The notes under the pieces are model-generated. The model was not told the DNA's origin, did no database searches, and was given only the letters and a program-made list of their open reading frames with translations. Shown piece after piece: positions 44,938 through 55,262 of a stretch of 64,000 nucleotides of DNA; position 1 is the stretch's first letter, and each line of letters starts with the position of its first letter. The position numbers and the translations under genes were made by a program. The DNA comes from Dokdonella sp. (GTDB lineage Bacteria > Pseudomonadota > Gammaproteobacteria > Xanthomonadales > Rhodanobacteraceae): contig JADJQH010000008.1 in assembly GCA_016712865.1 (NCBI GenBank), forward strand, positions 620,001 to 684,000. Direction: 5' to 3'.

Positions 44938-47370
44938 TCAGTTTGCCGGCTTGAATACCAGATGATGGATGGATGGGCCAGGCAGGAACGGTGTCGGCTT
45001 GCCCTCCACCCAATCCCGGTGTCCCGCGCCGTAGAACGGTGACAGCGGATGGCCGCTCTGGCCTCCCGGCAGTTCGAAGTAGCCGTGCTCCTCGTCACCC
45101 GGTGCAACCGCAAAGCGTTCGGACGCGCCGAACGCGGGGCCTTGTACGCGGGGCATGTTGCTGTCGCCGGGCAAGGGATCGGCGGGCATGTCGAGCAGAC
45201 GGGCGAGGAATGCGGGCAGGGCGCGTGAAACCGGATGCGCAATGCGCGCCGTGTTGCGCTCGCCCCAGGTTCTTGCGGCGAGACCACCGGCCTGTTCATC
45301 CAGGCGCGCGACAACGCGGTCCAGGCATTTTCGTTGCAGGTCTTCCCAGTCTGCATAGCCCGGTGGCAACAGGTGGGGTGGACGCTGTTGCAGGAGCGAC
45401 CACACGGCGTGCTCGGCCTGGGCCAGTTTGGGCATCTGGAAATCCGCATATTTCGCCCGCACAACTGCGGCAAATCCGGCAAGCACGGTGTCTTTCATTT
45501 CATTGCGCCAGGCGCGCACCAGGCGATAGGCGACCGAATCAACCGAGGCATGGCCGCTCCAGTCGGCGAGGATGCCGCCAATCCGCACCAGCCCTGGATC
45601 CTCGGGTGACTGCTTGATCAAGCCATCGAGGCGCTCGTGCCACGGTTTCAGGAACAGGGCGCGATCATCCAACTGGATCTCCAGCATGTCGGCGGCACGG
45701 AACTGCTGCTTGGCGTTGAGCGCGTCGCGTATCTGCATCTGTCGCGCGCCCAGGTCGTATCCGCCGTCGCCCAGTTGCTCGAGTTGGGTGCCGCTGTCGA
45801 CCAGGCGCGCATTCGCTGTCCACAGCCGTTGCCAGGGCGGATTGGAAATCAGCGGATAGTCCGCGTGGGCGAGCCAGCCATCCCAACCCGTTCCGGGCTG
45901 GCTCCAGTCGGCCGGCAGTCGCGGGTCGTAGTTGCCCGTGCGGTGGGGCATGCGACCGGCAATCGTCCATGCAATGCTGCCAAAACGGTCAGCGACCAGG
46001 AAGTTCTGTGCCGGCATACCTGCGCGCTGGGCAATGGCGACAGCCTCGTCCGAGGATTCGGCAGTCTCCAGATTCATTAGTTCCAGGTTGTGTGCGCCGG
46101 GTCGGTGTGCAGTCCACGCCAGCGCCAGCGGTGTGCCGTCGGCATCCTTCGCCAAAATCGGACCCCAGCGCGTGTCGCGAACTTCCAGCGTTTCCGCTTC
46201 GGCACCTTTCACCGCAATGGATTCGTTGTGTACCACGACGGCGTCACTGCCATCCGGAGTCTTGTACCGATTCGCATCGCCCGCGTCGGGCAACACGCGG
46301 ACCCAGTCGGTGAAATCGCCATAGCTGTTGGTGAAGCCCCAAGCCACCGAGCGGTTGCTGCCAACCACCATGGCCGGCGTGCCGGGAAGGCTCGCACCGG
46401 TGACATCAACGGTCTGGCCCTGTCGACGCGGATTCGGATAGATCAGCCGGGTGCGGAACCAGATTCCAGGTACGCGCAGGTCCAGGTGCATGTCGTTGGC
46501 AATCAATCCCGCACCACCGGCAAGGCTTCCGCTCACCGCAAAACTGTTGCTGCCGGGAACCGCATCGGATACGGGGCCGTCCGATTTCATCGTGGCTGGG
46601 TCAAGTTTTCCGAGATCCAGTTCTGCGGGAGTTGGCAGCTTCGGCCAGCGCATGGCGGGCCCGCTGAGCGGGGCATCCCAAGCACCGCCAATGGCCGAGA
46701 GGAACTGCCAGGCGGAATCGGGCAGCGTGGCCTTCATCCGCGAGAACGCAAGCTCACGCGTGTTGGAGGCATCGTTGAGCGAGAAGTACATGGCGTCAAC
46801 GACCAGCAAGGTATCGGCGCTGGTCCACTCGCGAGGCTTGGTTCGCGTGAGCAGATAGGCGAATGGCCGCACTTGCAGATCGGATAACCCAGCGTTGATG
46901 CCGTCGCGATAGCGCGCAATCAGATCGCGATCAGCTGCCGGGGCACTGGCAAGCTCGGCCTCGGCGCGAGCGCGCATGCGATGAGCGCGTGCCCGACGAT
47001 CAATGGGCAGCGCCGCGCTTCCAAACAGCTCGGCGAGTTCGCCGGAAGCACTGCGACGCATCAGGTCCATCTCGAAGAATCGCTCCTGCGCGTGGATGTA
47101 ACCCAGGGTCCATGTGACATCCGCCCGGTTTTCGCCCCGGATGGTGACGGTACCGAGGGCGTCGCGCTCGACGGTCACCGGAAAGCGCAGGGCAGGAGTC
47201 GTCAGCGTGCCATCTGTCTTTGGCAGGCTTCCCCTGAGAAGCAACCAGGCGCCAAAACTGATGCAAATTATGGTAATCAGCGCCAAGATGCTGAATTTTC
47301 TAATGAACCGGATCAAATCAATCTCTCCGTCTTCAGAATGGGGAAGCGGTCTTTTTCGGCGTTGGGTCAT
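44938..47370 (-). CDS. Penicillin acylase (S45) family amidohydrolase
   Basis: S45 enzymes are N-terminal-nucleophile hydrolases made as precursors that self-cleave before a Ser; members cut penicillins, cephalosporins or acyl-homoserine lactones. This 810-aa protein has an N-terminal membrane helix (SILALITIICISFGAWLLL), the alpha-subunit block LGYIHAQERFFEMDLMRR, a spacer, and the cleavage site with nucleophile Ser274 in PGSNSFAVSG. The beta-chain Asn/His region follows in GLIANDMHLDLRVPGIWF. The hydrophobic anchor suggests it acts in the periplasm. Substrate not predictable; quorum-signal acylase is one option. It is divergent from the P-domain gene. Confidence 0.88.
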   Translation of the reverse strand: MTQRRKRPLPHSEDGEIDLIRFIRKFSILALITIICISFGAWLLLRGSLPKTDGTLTTPALRFPVTVERDALGTVTIRGENRADVTWTLGYIHAQERFFEMDLMRRSASGELAELFGSAALPIDRRARAHRMRARAEAELASAPAADRDLIARYRDGINAGLSDLQVRPFAYLLTRTKPREWTSADTLLVVDAMYFSLNDASNTRELAFSRMKATLPDSAWQFLSAIGGAWDAPLSGPAMRWPKLPTPAELDLGKLDPATMKSDGPVSDAVPGSNSFAVSGSLAGGAGLIANDMHLDLRVPGIWFRTRLIYPNPRRQGQTVDVTGASLPGTPAMVVGSNRSVAWGFTNSYGDFTDWVRVLPDAGDANRYKTPDGSDAVVVHNESIAVKGAEAETLEVRDTRWGPILAKDADGTPLALAWTAHRPGAHNLELMNLETAESSDEAVAIAQRAGMPAQNFLVADRFGSIAWTIAGRMPHRTGNYDPRLPADWSQPGTGWDGWLAHADYPLISNPPWQRLWTANARLVDSGTQLEQLGDGGYDLGARQMQIRDALNAKQQFRAADMLEIQLDDRALFLKPWHERLDGLIKQSPEDPGLVRIGGILADWSGHASVDSVAYRLVRAWRNEMKDTVLAGFAAVVRAKYADFQMPKLAQAEHAVWSLLQQRPPHLLPPGYADWEDLQRKCLDRVVARLDEQAGGLAARTWGERNTARIAHPVSRALPAFLARLLDMPADPLPGDSNMPRVQGPAFGASERFAVAPGDEEHGYFELPGGQSGHPLSPFYGAGHRDWVEGKPTPFLPGPSIHHLVFKPAN

Positions 47371-47562
47371 CTGCCAGGGCGATCCGCCTCAAGACCCATG
47401 CAGTTGCTGCTTTTGTCGCACTGCTGACAGTGCTAGGCTGCGAGAAGCCACCGCGACACGCTGCGGTTGCCACTCTGCTTCAAGAAGCCTTTTGGTGTTC
47501 GCAGCGGGTATCAGCGCCCGCAGTGGAACATCGAAGTCATACTCTGCCCTGGGGATTAGATC

Positions 47563-49221
47563 ATGCCGAATCCGATGAGAGCCATGGCCTTGGTGCTCGC
47601 CGCCACCGCCTTGAGTGCACCACTTGCGTTTGCCCAATCGTTTTCCAATTCAACCTTCGAAGTTCCGAAGCCGCTGCGTCCTACGGTTGTGGCACCCACA
47701 GGTGCTTGCGGGACCATCACCCTGACCCAATCCACTTCGCAGTCCATCACCTCGGGCAACTCGGTGTCCTGCAATTCAGGCGGCCTGCATACGGATAATT
47801 CCTACTATCGCTCGTTTGCCCTGGCCGCCGACATCAATGTCTGCGAAGTGCAGTTCGGCATCGAGACGGCCGCAGGTACGGGTGGCTCCCAGCCGGTGAC
47901 GGTCAATCTGTACTCCGGTGCGGGTGCGTTTCCGGGCACCTTCCCGGGCGGTTATACGCAGATTGGCACCGCCTCGTTGAACGTTGCGGACCAGACTGCC
48001 ACCGTCTTCCCGGCCACGGTGTCCGGCTTGGCCACTGCGGGTTCCAATCTGGTCGTCGAAGTATTCACGCCCAATGGGCAGACCGCCGGCAACTCCTTCT
48101 TTATCGGATCCAATGCCTCCGGTGAGTCGGCGCCGAGCTATCTGGCAGCTGCGGACTGCGGCGTTACTGCACCGACCGCAACCTCTGCGATTGGCTTTCC
48201 GCAGATGCAGATCGTCATGAACGTGATCGGCAACCCGGGTGGCCCGAGCCTTTCGGTAGGCTCGGCGTCGGCAACGGTGGCTGATTCGTGCAGCACAAAC
48301 ACCGCCCAGAACAACGGCACGGTGGAGCCTGGTGAAACCGTGACCGTGCAGGTGCCGATCAGCGCGGCTGGTGGCAGCTTCACTGGCGTAGTGGCGTCGC
48401 TCGACTTGCCTGCTCCGGCTGGCATCACCTATGTCACCTCCACGGCCAACATCGGCAATCTGGCCGATGGCAGCAGTGCGAACGCGACCTTTGTCGTCTC
48501 CGTTGCAGAAACCGCGAGCTGCGTGACCCCGTTCACGCTGCCGATCAGCGTCACCAGCAACGAAGGCACCACGGCAGCCGGCTCGGTGGCATCACAGATT
48601 GGACAGTCAGGCACTGTGACACCGAATGAAACCCTGCCGCTGCCGATTACGGACAACAATCCCGCCGGCGTGACCTCCACGATCACGGTTGCCGAAGACA
48701 TCACCTTGACCGACCTGGAGGTGGGCGTGGAAATCGATCACACCTGGGTAGGTGACGTGTTCATCTCGCTGACCAGCCCGGGCGGCACCACGGTGACCTT
48801 GCTGGATCGTCCCGGAGTACCTGGGAGCACATTCGGTTGCAGCGACAACGACATGGACGTGGTGTTCTCGGATGCAGCCAGCGTCAATCCGGAAACCACC
48901 TGCAACGCCACCACGCCCTGGCTGACCGGCCCTGTGCTGCCTGCTTCGCCGCTGTCGGCATTTGATGGCGAAAGCACGGTGGGCACCTGGACCCTGACCG
49001 TCAGTGACAACGCGGGTGGCGATACGGGTCAAATCGTCAACTGGAGCCTGATCCCGACGCCCGGGTTCAGCGGAGTTTGCACGGTTTGCGTCGGTGGCGG
49101 TGGTGGCCCGGTGCAGCCGGCCATCGAGCTGCCGACCCTGCAATCCTGGAGCAAGCTGGCACTGGCTCTGTTTACCCTGATGCTGGGCGTGTTCTATTTC
49201 CGGCGCACTTCCCGCCGTTGA
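47563..49221 (+). CDS. Exported P-domain protein with IPTL-CTERM sorting tail
   Basis: The 552-aa product has a signal peptide (ALVLAATALSAPLAFAQ), then beta-rich repeats with a CARDB-like part (TVEPGETVTVQVPI..), and a proprotein-convertase P-domain over about 360-500 (LEVGVEIDHTWVGDVFISLTSP, FDGESTVGTWTLTVSDNAGG). The end ELPTLQSWSKLALALFTLML followed by FRRTSRR is the IPTL-CTERM sorting signal: motif, membrane helix, basic tail. P-domains usually follow S8 protease domains; here there is no protease, so it may bind or present something at the surface. No neighbour explains its role. Confidence 0.85.
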   Translation: MPNPMRAMALVLAATALSAPLAFAQSFSNSTFEVPKPLRPTVVAPTGACGTITLTQSTSQSITSGNSVSCNSGGLHTDNSYYRSFALAADINVCEVQFGIETAAGTGGSQPVTVNLYSGAGAFPGTFPGGYTQIGTASLNVADQTATVFPATVSGLATAGSNLVVEVFTPNGQTAGNSFFIGSNASGESAPSYLAAADCGVTAPTATSAIGFPQMQIVMNVIGNPGGPSLSVGSASATVADSCSTNTAQNNGTVEPGETVTVQVPISAAGGSFTGVVASLDLPAPAGITYVTSTANIGNLADGSSANATFVVSVAETASCVTPFTLPISVTSNEGTTAAGSVASQIGQSGTVTPNETLPLPITDNNPAGVTSTITVAEDITLTDLEVGVEIDHTWVGDVFISLTSPGGTTVTLLDRPGVPGSTFGCSDNDMDVVFSDAASVNPETTCNATTPWLTGPVLPASPLSAFDGESTVGTWTLTVSDNAGGDTGQIVNWSLIPTPGFSGVCTVCVGGGGGPVQPAIELPTLQSWSKLALALFTLMLGVFYFRRTSRR

Positions 49222-49240
49222 TCAGGTTTGCAAGCTGACA

Positions 49241-49270
49241 GGAAACGGGGGCCGCGAGGCCCCCGTTTCC
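49241..49270. terminator. Bidirectional terminator hairpin
   Basis: ggaaacgggggcc and ggcccccgtttcc form a 13-bp stem around gcga, between the convergent P-domain gene and the TonB-dependent receptor gene. Confidence 0.9.
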
Positions 49271-49275
49271 ATTTG

Positions 49276-51354
49276 TCAGTACGTCAGCCCCAGCCTGACC
49301 CACAGCATTCGTCCTGGTTCATTGATGCGTTGCGGATCGGCGGGAAATCCGAAGTCGGCATTGCCGGCAAGGTTGAGGTGTTCGCTGTAGCTGCGGTCGA
49401 ACACATTGTCGATGCCGGCGGTCAGCTGGGCGTTGTGGTGAAGTCGGAATCCGCCGTTGATCGCAAGGGTGGCGAACCCTTTCGACGGACCGAGGTCACG
49501 CCCTGTCACGTTGCCCTGGTTCTGCGCTATGCGATCCTGTGCCGCCACGGCGCGAAACAACAGGCCGAAGCTCCAACGCCGAAGATTGAAATTGGCCGAG
49601 AGCCGTGTATCCAGCGGTGGCATCTGTGGAAGCGCCGCGCCGCTGTCGCGATTCTCGCCCCAGGCATGGGCCAGCGTCGCGCCAAACATCCAGCAGCCGT
49701 CTGGACGAAATTCGATACCGGATTCGGCTCCGCGGATGCGGGCATCCACGTTTGCCGCCGCCGACATCGGCCCCATCATTCCGCCTCCGGTGTAGGTGAA
49801 CAGAATGAAGTCTTCAATGCGCCCGACGTAGGCCGACAGCCACGCGTGGATCCGTTCGCCGTGGAATTGCGCGCCGATGTCGAACTGGGTCGTGCGTTCC
49901 GGCTCGATGCCCGCAAATGCATTGGCTGCGCCGGCCGGGCCCTGGTCCGGCGAGAACAGCTCCCAGTAGTCCGGCATGCGCTGTACATGTCCGAGTCCGG
50001 CGTACCAGCCCAGCGGCACGTCAGTCGGTGTGCCCTCGAAGCGCAGGAAGCCCGACTGCAAGGTTTCCTTGCGGGTCATGCCCGAACTGGGATTGGGCAT
50101 GCCGGCCATGCCGATGGTTGCACGCTTGTCGGTTGCTTCTGCCCAGTCCACTCGGGCACCTGCGATCCACTTGCCGTCATTGGCAAGCGGATGACTCAAT
50201 TCACCGAAGATCCCACGGTTGGCAAATGTGGCGTCCTTCATTCTCGGCTTGATGAGGTACGCGTCGCGACCCATTGCGCTGCGTCTGCGGTGCCGGCTGT
50301 CCTGGGTGTCCATGCCGGCGCTGAGCTCCCACTGCGACCAGGCCCAATCCAGTGCGACGCGCCCACCCACCGTACGGCGATCGACATTGGAAGCCATCGG
50401 CATCGGCATCGGACCCATCGGGTTGGGTTCGCGCAGGGTGTAGTTGTCCATGACATGGTCGGCGTGGTTGCTGAAGATGCTGGCTTGCAGCGATTGCAGT
50501 GGTCCGGAGAATCCGGATTGATTGAAGCGCAGGAGATAGCTGTCGCGCCTGAACTTCGAGCCGTCCATGCCTCGAGCGGCATAGCGGGCCTCGCCGTCTC
50601 CGGATCCTGCGGAGAGCTCCAGCCGGGTTTCTTCATTGGGTGTCCAGCCGATCGCGGTATCCACGTTCCACTTGTTCCATGACGAAGGTACGACATGACC
50701 GTTGCCGTCCTCGTAGTCGTCCGCTTCGGAGTGGTTGCCATTGACCCGAAGGTAACCTGGCGCGGCGCCTGTTTCGAAATCGGCCACCTGGTCGTTGCGT
50801 GCGAACGATCCGGCCAGAAGACTGCCGTTGACGCGGATGCCAGGCTCTGCGAAGCGGTCAACCTCGCGTTCGAAACGAACCGTGCCGGCGGATGCACCCG
50901 GCCCCCAGAGTACGCTTTGTGGCCCCTTGATCACGATCAGGCGATCGTAGGTTTCCGGGGACACGTACGAGAGCGGATTGTCCATCCGCGCCGGGCATGC
51001 GCCGGGCATGCTTCCGTCATTGGTCAACAAGGCCAGGCGCGAGCCAAACATGCCGCGCAGGACAGGATCCCCGTTGGTGCCGCCGTTGCGCAGAGCGCTG
51101 AACCCCGGGATGGTCTTCAGGTAGTCGGCGCCGTCGCTGGCGGGGACGGGCTGTCGGGGTACTTTGGGGTCGGTTTCCCAGGTCAATGCGGATTCTGGCG
51201 CTTCGCCGATGACCTTGACCGCAGGCAGGATCTGCGCGCCGCGCGGTTCAAGGTCGACAATCTCGGCAAGGACAGGAAAGGAAAACAGCAGCGCGGCAGC
51301 AATGGCCACGGAAATGCGCGACGAACATCGCGTCGATGGACGAAGAATGGACAT
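49276..51354 (-). CDS. TonB-dependent copper receptor (OprC/NosA type)
   Basis: The 692-aa outer-membrane receptor has a signal peptide (SVAIAAALLFSFPVLA), a plug domain with the OprC-type block NDGSMPGACPARMDNPLSY, then YDRLIVIKGPQSVLWGPGAS, and a barrel ending in WVRLGLTY with terminal aromatic. Methionine-rich loops (GPMPMPMAS, GGGMMGPMS) fit copper binding. P. aeruginosa OprC imports copper across the outer membrane in a TonB-linked way. The DUF2946 gene follows in the same orientation upstream, as in other copper-receptor loci. Repression by copper is usual for this family; no operator was found by eye. Confidence 0.9.
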   Translation of the reverse strand: MSILRPSTRCSSRISVAIAAALLFSFPVLAEIVDLEPRGAQILPAVKVIGEAPESALTWETDPKVPRQPVPASDGADYLKTIPGFSALRNGGTNGDPVLRGMFGSRLALLTNDGSMPGACPARMDNPLSYVSPETYDRLIVIKGPQSVLWGPGASAGTVRFEREVDRFAEPGIRVNGSLLAGSFARNDQVADFETGAAPGYLRVNGNHSEADDYEDGNGHVVPSSWNKWNVDTAIGWTPNEETRLELSAGSGDGEARYAARGMDGSKFRRDSYLLRFNQSGFSGPLQSLQASIFSNHADHVMDNYTLREPNPMGPMPMPMASNVDRRTVGGRVALDWAWSQWELSAGMDTQDSRHRRRSAMGRDAYLIKPRMKDATFANRGIFGELSHPLANDGKWIAGARVDWAEATDKRATIGMAGMPNPSSGMTRKETLQSGFLRFEGTPTDVPLGWYAGLGHVQRMPDYWELFSPDQGPAGAANAFAGIEPERTTQFDIGAQFHGERIHAWLSAYVGRIEDFILFTYTGGGMMGPMSAAANVDARIRGAESGIEFRPDGCWMFGATLAHAWGENRDSGAALPQMPPLDTRLSANFNLRRWSFGLLFRAVAAQDRIAQNQGNVTGRDLGPSKGFATLAINGGFRLHHNAQLTAGIDNVFDRSYSEHLNLAGNADFGFPADPQRINEPGRMLWVRLGLTY

Positions 51355-51420
51355 GTTGGCTCCAAGGCACAGGGGCGCGGCCCGCGGGCCACGCAGGAAA
51401 TGATCAACCGGAGGCGTGGC

Positions 51421-51816
51421 TCAGAGCGCGAGCGGTGGAGCCTGGGAACCGAGGCCGCGTCGATTGCGCGGCGAGTGCAGGATCAGACAATAGAAGTGAC
51501 GCCCGTAGGCCGGTGCCGGGCGCAGATGCGGGACCGTCAGCAGGGCTGCAACGAGCAGCAACGGCGCAGCAAGAACGCAATAGTCGCAGGCTTCGTCCAT
51601 ATGCGGCATGGGAGTCATCGGATCCGACTTCCCGCCAGACAATGAGAGGTCAATCAACTTCAGCCCGGTCGCGGTGCACATCTCCACCAGGGACGTGGAG
51701 GCATTGCCCGCGTGGGACGCCAATATGCGGCTGACTGCTGGCGCCAACGCAATCAACAGCGCGGCCACAAGGGCGAGCCACGCGGTACGTCTGAATCGGG
51801 AAGACGAACGGATCAC
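51421..51816 (-). CDS. DUF2946 family membrane protein
   Basis: The ~131-aa protein has an N-terminal membrane helix (AWLALVAALLIALAPAVSRI), the metal-site-like motif PHMDEACDYCVL (His-x4-Cys-x2-Cys) and a second hydrophobic stretch (LAAPLLLVAALLTV). DUF2946 proteins are often found next to copper transport genes; function unproven. Start choice is uncertain: GTG 51816 lies right before the basic N-terminus, and a longer form from GTG 51855 is possible. Confidence 0.75.
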   Translation of the reverse strand: MIRSSSRFRRTAWLALVAALLIALAPAVSRILASHAGNASTSLVEMCTATGLKLIDLSLSGGKSDPMTPMPHMDEACDYCVLAAPLLLVAALLTVPHLRPAPAYGRHFYCLILHSPRNRRGLGSQAPPLAL

Positions 51817-51855
51817 GACCGTATTGTAGGTGGGTGGCTGTCGCCTGCATGCCAC

Positions 51856-52156
51856 CTGATGCGCGCCAAAAGGTCGCAGACTGCAACCGGTCGCGGCATC
51901 GTGACGATCATCCGTTCGGCTGCGATCAACAACCTTTCCATTCTGCTCGACGCGAGACCAAACACAGCTGGTTTTCCAACGACCTGCTAGTGGGTTGTCT
52001 CGCGAATTTCATCAGACAATTCCGGCGTATTTCGCCGCGATACTGCGTTGCTCGTCGTCGCCATACCCCTGCTACGCCTCCTCCTCACGCCTTGTCTGGC
52101 AACGAAATCCATCCGGCATTTCTTTGCGTTACTTGCGAGATACCGCACCAGGGATG
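51856..52156. other. Gap with degenerate repeat, no gene
   Basis: About 300 bp between the DUF2946 gene and the repeat at the parC end. It contains partial repeat-like sequence around 51985 (acctgctagtgg) but no gene or clear signal. Confidence 0.4.
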
Positions 52157-52265
52157 GTCTGAACAAGTACTGTCGCGAGCAAGCTCGCTCCCACCATTGC
52201 TTGATTTTGTGGGAGCGAGCTTGCTCGCGACGAATGAGTTCCGTACTTGTTCTGAGTTTCCCTAG
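52157..52265. repeat. REPIN-like element, copy B, at the parC stop
   Basis: Nearly identical to 26611-26720 and in the same orientation. Its terminal ccctag supplies or abuts the parC stop codon (TAG, 52262-52264 on the minus strand). Confidence 0.85.
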
Positions 52266-54502
52266 GCGCTGGCTTCAATCCGGTCGACGCGCTGGAACCC
52301 ACGTGGCAACAAGGAGCCGCGGGTGGCGCGATTGCCGCCGTACTCGACCAGATCAGCCCATTTGAGTACCAGCTTGCGTTGCCCGGCGAACAGGTTGACC
52401 TCGCCCTTGCCCTCGCTGACGACGGCGATGCCGGCCACGCGTTCACCGGCACCCAGCTTGGCCTTGGGGATCTCGATCAGCTTGTTGCCCTTGCCGCCGT
52501 TGTCGAGTTCGGGAAGCTCGGCCACCGAGAACATCAGCAGATGACCGCTGTTGGTTGCCACCACGATGCGGTCGCGCGCACTGTCCTCGACCAGTGCCGG
52601 ATCCAGCACGTGTGCGTCGTCCTCGATGTTCATCACCTGCTTGCCGGCCTTCTTGCTGCCGAGCAGATTCTCGAATCGCGTGACGAAGCCATAGCCGCGG
52701 TCCGATGCCAGCACCAGCCGGGTGGCGGGATCGGCAATGGCCAGGGTATCGATCTGGGCGCCAGAGGTGATGCTGAACCGACCACTCAGAGGCTCGCCGT
52801 TGCCGCGTGCTGAGGGCAGGCTGTGCGCCGCGGCCGAATAGCTGCGTCCGCTGGAATCGATGAACGCCACCTGCTGGGTGGTGCGACCCTTTGCGGCCGT
52901 ACGAAAACCGTCGCCTTCGCGGTAACTCAATGCCGTCGCGTCGATATCGTGCCCCTTGGCCGCGCGCACCCAGCCCTTGGCCGAGAGCACGATCGTCGTC
53001 GGTTCCGAGGCAACCAGCGCCGCTTCATCAAGCGCCTGCGCTGCAGCGCGCGCAACCAGCGGTGAGCGTCGGCCGTCGCCAAACTTCTTCGCATCCTCGC
53101 GCAACTCGTCCTTGATCAGGGTCTTCAGGCGCGCCTTGGAGTTGAGTACGACATTGATCCTTGCGCGCTCCTGCTCCAGTTCGTCGCGTTCGGCATTGAT
53201 CTTCATCTCCTCGAGCCGGGCCAACTGGCGCAGGCGCGTCTCCAGGATGTAGTCGGCCTGTTCCTCACTCAGGGCGAAGCGCTTCATCAGAACCGGCTTC
53301 GGCTCCTCCTCGCTGCGCACGATGCGGATCACTTCGTCCAGGTTGAGATAGGCAATGCGCAAACCTTCCAGCAGGTGCAGGCGACGCTCGACCTTGTCCA
53401 GGCGATGTTGCAGTCGACGAGTCACCGTGTCGCTGCGGAATTGCAGCCACTCGCCCAGGATCTGCTTGAGATTCTTGACCTGCGGCCGTCCATTGAGGCC
53501 GATCATGTTGAGGTTGACCCGGAAGGTCTTCTCAAGGTCGGTGGTGGCAAACAGGTGCGGCATGATCTCGTCCGCGTCCACGCGCGCGGAGCGCGGAATC
53601 AGCACCAGACGGACTGCGTTCTCATGATCGGATTCATCGCGCAGGTCTTCGATCATCGGCAGCTTTTTCGCACGCATCTGCGTGGCGAGCTGCTCAATGA
53701 TCTTCGAGGGCGAAACCTGGTGCGGCAGCGCGGTGATCACGATGTTGCCGTCTTCGCGGGTGTACACGGCGCGTGCGCGCAGGGTGCCGTTGCCGGTGGC
53801 ATACAGCGCGAGCAGGTCGTTCTTCGAGGTGATGATTTCCGCCTCGGTGGGAAAGTCCGGGGCAGGCAAGTGCTCGCACAGTTCAGCGATGCTGGCATTG
53901 GGTTCATCAAGCAGATGAATGCAGGCGCTGACTACCTCGCGCAGGTTGTGCGGCGGAATGTCGGTGGCCATGCCGACGGCAATGCCGGTGGTGCCATTGA
54001 CCAGCACATGCGGCACGCGCGCGGGCAGCCAGGCCGGCTCGTTCAGCGTGCCATCGAAGTTGGGCGTCCAGTCCACCGTACCTTGGCCCAGTTCACTCAG
54101 CAGGGCTTCGGCAATTGGCGTCAGCTTCGATTCGGTGTAGCGCATCGCCGCAAACGACTTCGGGTCGTCCTGCGAGCCGAAATTGCCCTGGCCGCCCACC
54201 AAGGGGTAGCGGTAGGAGAAGGGTTGCGCCATCAGCACCATGGCTTCGTAGCAGGCGCTGTCCCCGTGCGGATGGAATTTGCCAATGACATCACCCACCG
54301 TTCGCGCGGACTTCTTCGGTTTGGCGCCGGCATCCAGGCCCAGCTCGCTCATCGCGTAGATGATGCGGCGCTGCACCGGCTTGAGCCCGTCGCCAATGAA
54401 TGGCAGGGCGCGATCGAGCACCACATACATCGAATAGTCGAGATAGGCGCGCTCCGCATAGTCCTTGAGCGCGATCTGTTCGTAGTTGCCTTGCAGGGTC
54501 AT
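52262..54502 (-). CDS. parC: DNA topoisomerase IV subunit A
   Basis: ParC is the DNA-cleaving subunit of topoisomerase IV, which unlinks daughter chromosomes. The 746-aa product (ATG 54502, [20 protein letters not shown]) has [18 protein letters not shown], the quinolone-determining region [12 protein letters not shown] with Ser and Glu at the wild-type positions, the catalytic Tyr in [10 protein letters not shown], and C-terminal blades typical of the GyrA/ParC beta-pinwheel. parE is not in the window. The first ATG (54580) adds residues not seen in the family. Confidence 0.96.
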   Translation of the reverse strand: MTLQGNYEQIALKDYAERAYLDYSMYVVLDRALPFIGDGLKPVQRRIIYAMSELGLDAGAKPKKSARTVGDVIGKFHPHGDSACYEAMVLMAQPFSYRYPLVGGQGNFGSQDDPKSFAAMRYTESKLTPIAEALLSELGQGTVDWTPNFDGTLNEPAWLPARVPHVLVNGTTGIAVGMATDIPPHNLREVVSACIHLLDEPNASIAELCEHLPAPDFPTEAEIITSKNDLLALYATGNGTLRARAVYTREDGNIVITALPHQVSPSKIIEQLATQMRAKKLPMIEDLRDESDHENAVRLVLIPRSARVDADEIMPHLFATTDLEKTFRVNLNMIGLNGRPQVKNLKQILGEWLQFRSDTVTRRLQHRLDKVERRLHLLEGLRIAYLNLDEVIRIVRSEEEPKPVLMKRFALSEEQADYILETRLRQLARLEEMKINAERDELEQERARINVVLNSKARLKTLIKDELREDAKKFGDGRRSPLVARAAAQALDEAALVASEPTTIVLSAKGWVRAAKGHDIDATALSYREGDGFRTAAKGRTTQQVAFIDSSGRSYSAAAHSLPSARGNGEPLSGRFSITSGAQIDTLAIADPATRLVLASDRGYGFVTRFENLLGSKKAGKQVMNIEDDAHVLDPALVEDSARDRIVVATNSGHLLMFSVAELPELDNGGKGNKLIEIPKAKLGAGERVAGIAVVSEGKGEVNLFAGQRKLVLKWADLVEYGGNRATRGSLLPRGFQRVDRIEASA

Positions 54503-54728
54503 GGTTTCCGCAGTCCGGGGCGTCGGCAGGGTGCCTGTGCGAGCCGTGAATTGTGCCGCATCGACCTGCGTATCGCACATGGCGCGACAGCGCGCACGAC
54601 GCGCGCGAGGCTACAATGTGGATGCCCCAGCGGCGATGGTTCGTTTGTAGTCGATTGATTGCGCGGGCAATGCGGGTCTGGCAGCCGTGCCGGTTCGTTC
54701 AGCAGCACGCGCGTGAAAGGAAACTGCG

Positions 54729-55262
54729 ATGAAGCCGGTCAATGCGGCCATGAGCAGCCGCCAGGACCAATTCGAGGCACTGGTCCGCGGACATTCCACG
54801 GACCTGTACCGCTACGCCTATTGGCTGTGCGGCCAGGAAGCGCTGGCCCAGGACCTGGTGCAGGACACCTTCCTGCGCGCCTGGCGTGCGCTTGATCGCC
54901 TGCGCGAGGTTTCCGCGGTCAAGGCCTGGCTGATCACCATCCTGCGTCGCGAGCATGCTCGTTTGTTCGAGAGAAAGCCGATGCCATCGGACGATATCGA
55001 TGACCTCGACTTGCCGGATCCGCAGGCCACGCCGGAGCGCAGTACTGAGGAATCGCGCCTGCGCCAGGCCATGGCCAGTCTCGAACCCAAGTACCGGGAA
55101 CCGCTGGTATTGCAGGTGCTGGGTGGATTTTCATGCTCGGAAATTGCCGAGCAATTGGGCCTTGGAGAAGCTGCCGTGATGACCCAGTTGTTCCGGGCGC
55201 GGCAGAAACTGAAAGGGCAGTTGGGCCTTGAGGACCCGCTGGCCGAGGTGAGTGAGCTATGA
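54729..55262 (+). CDS. ECF-family RNA polymerase sigma factor
   Basis: The 177-aa protein has sigma region 2 (LYRYAYWLCGQEALAQDLVQDTFLRAW), a linker, and region 4 (LVLQVLGGFSCSEIAEQLGLGEAAVM), the two-domain ECF layout. ATG 54729 follows ggaaactgcg. Its stop overlaps the anti-sigma start (ATGA). Position at the head of the DoxX-bufferin-MNIO operon suggests it drives that operon under metal or oxidative stress, as proposed for similar loci. Confidence 0.92.
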   Translation: MKPVNAAMSSRQDQFEALVRGHSTDLYRYAYWLCGQEALAQDLVQDTFLRAWRALDRLREVSAVKAWLITILRREHARLFERKPMPSDDIDDLDLPDPQATPERSTEESRLRQAMASLEPKYREPLVLQVLGGFSCSEIAEQLGLGEAAVMTQLFRARQKLKGQLGLEDPLAEVSEL

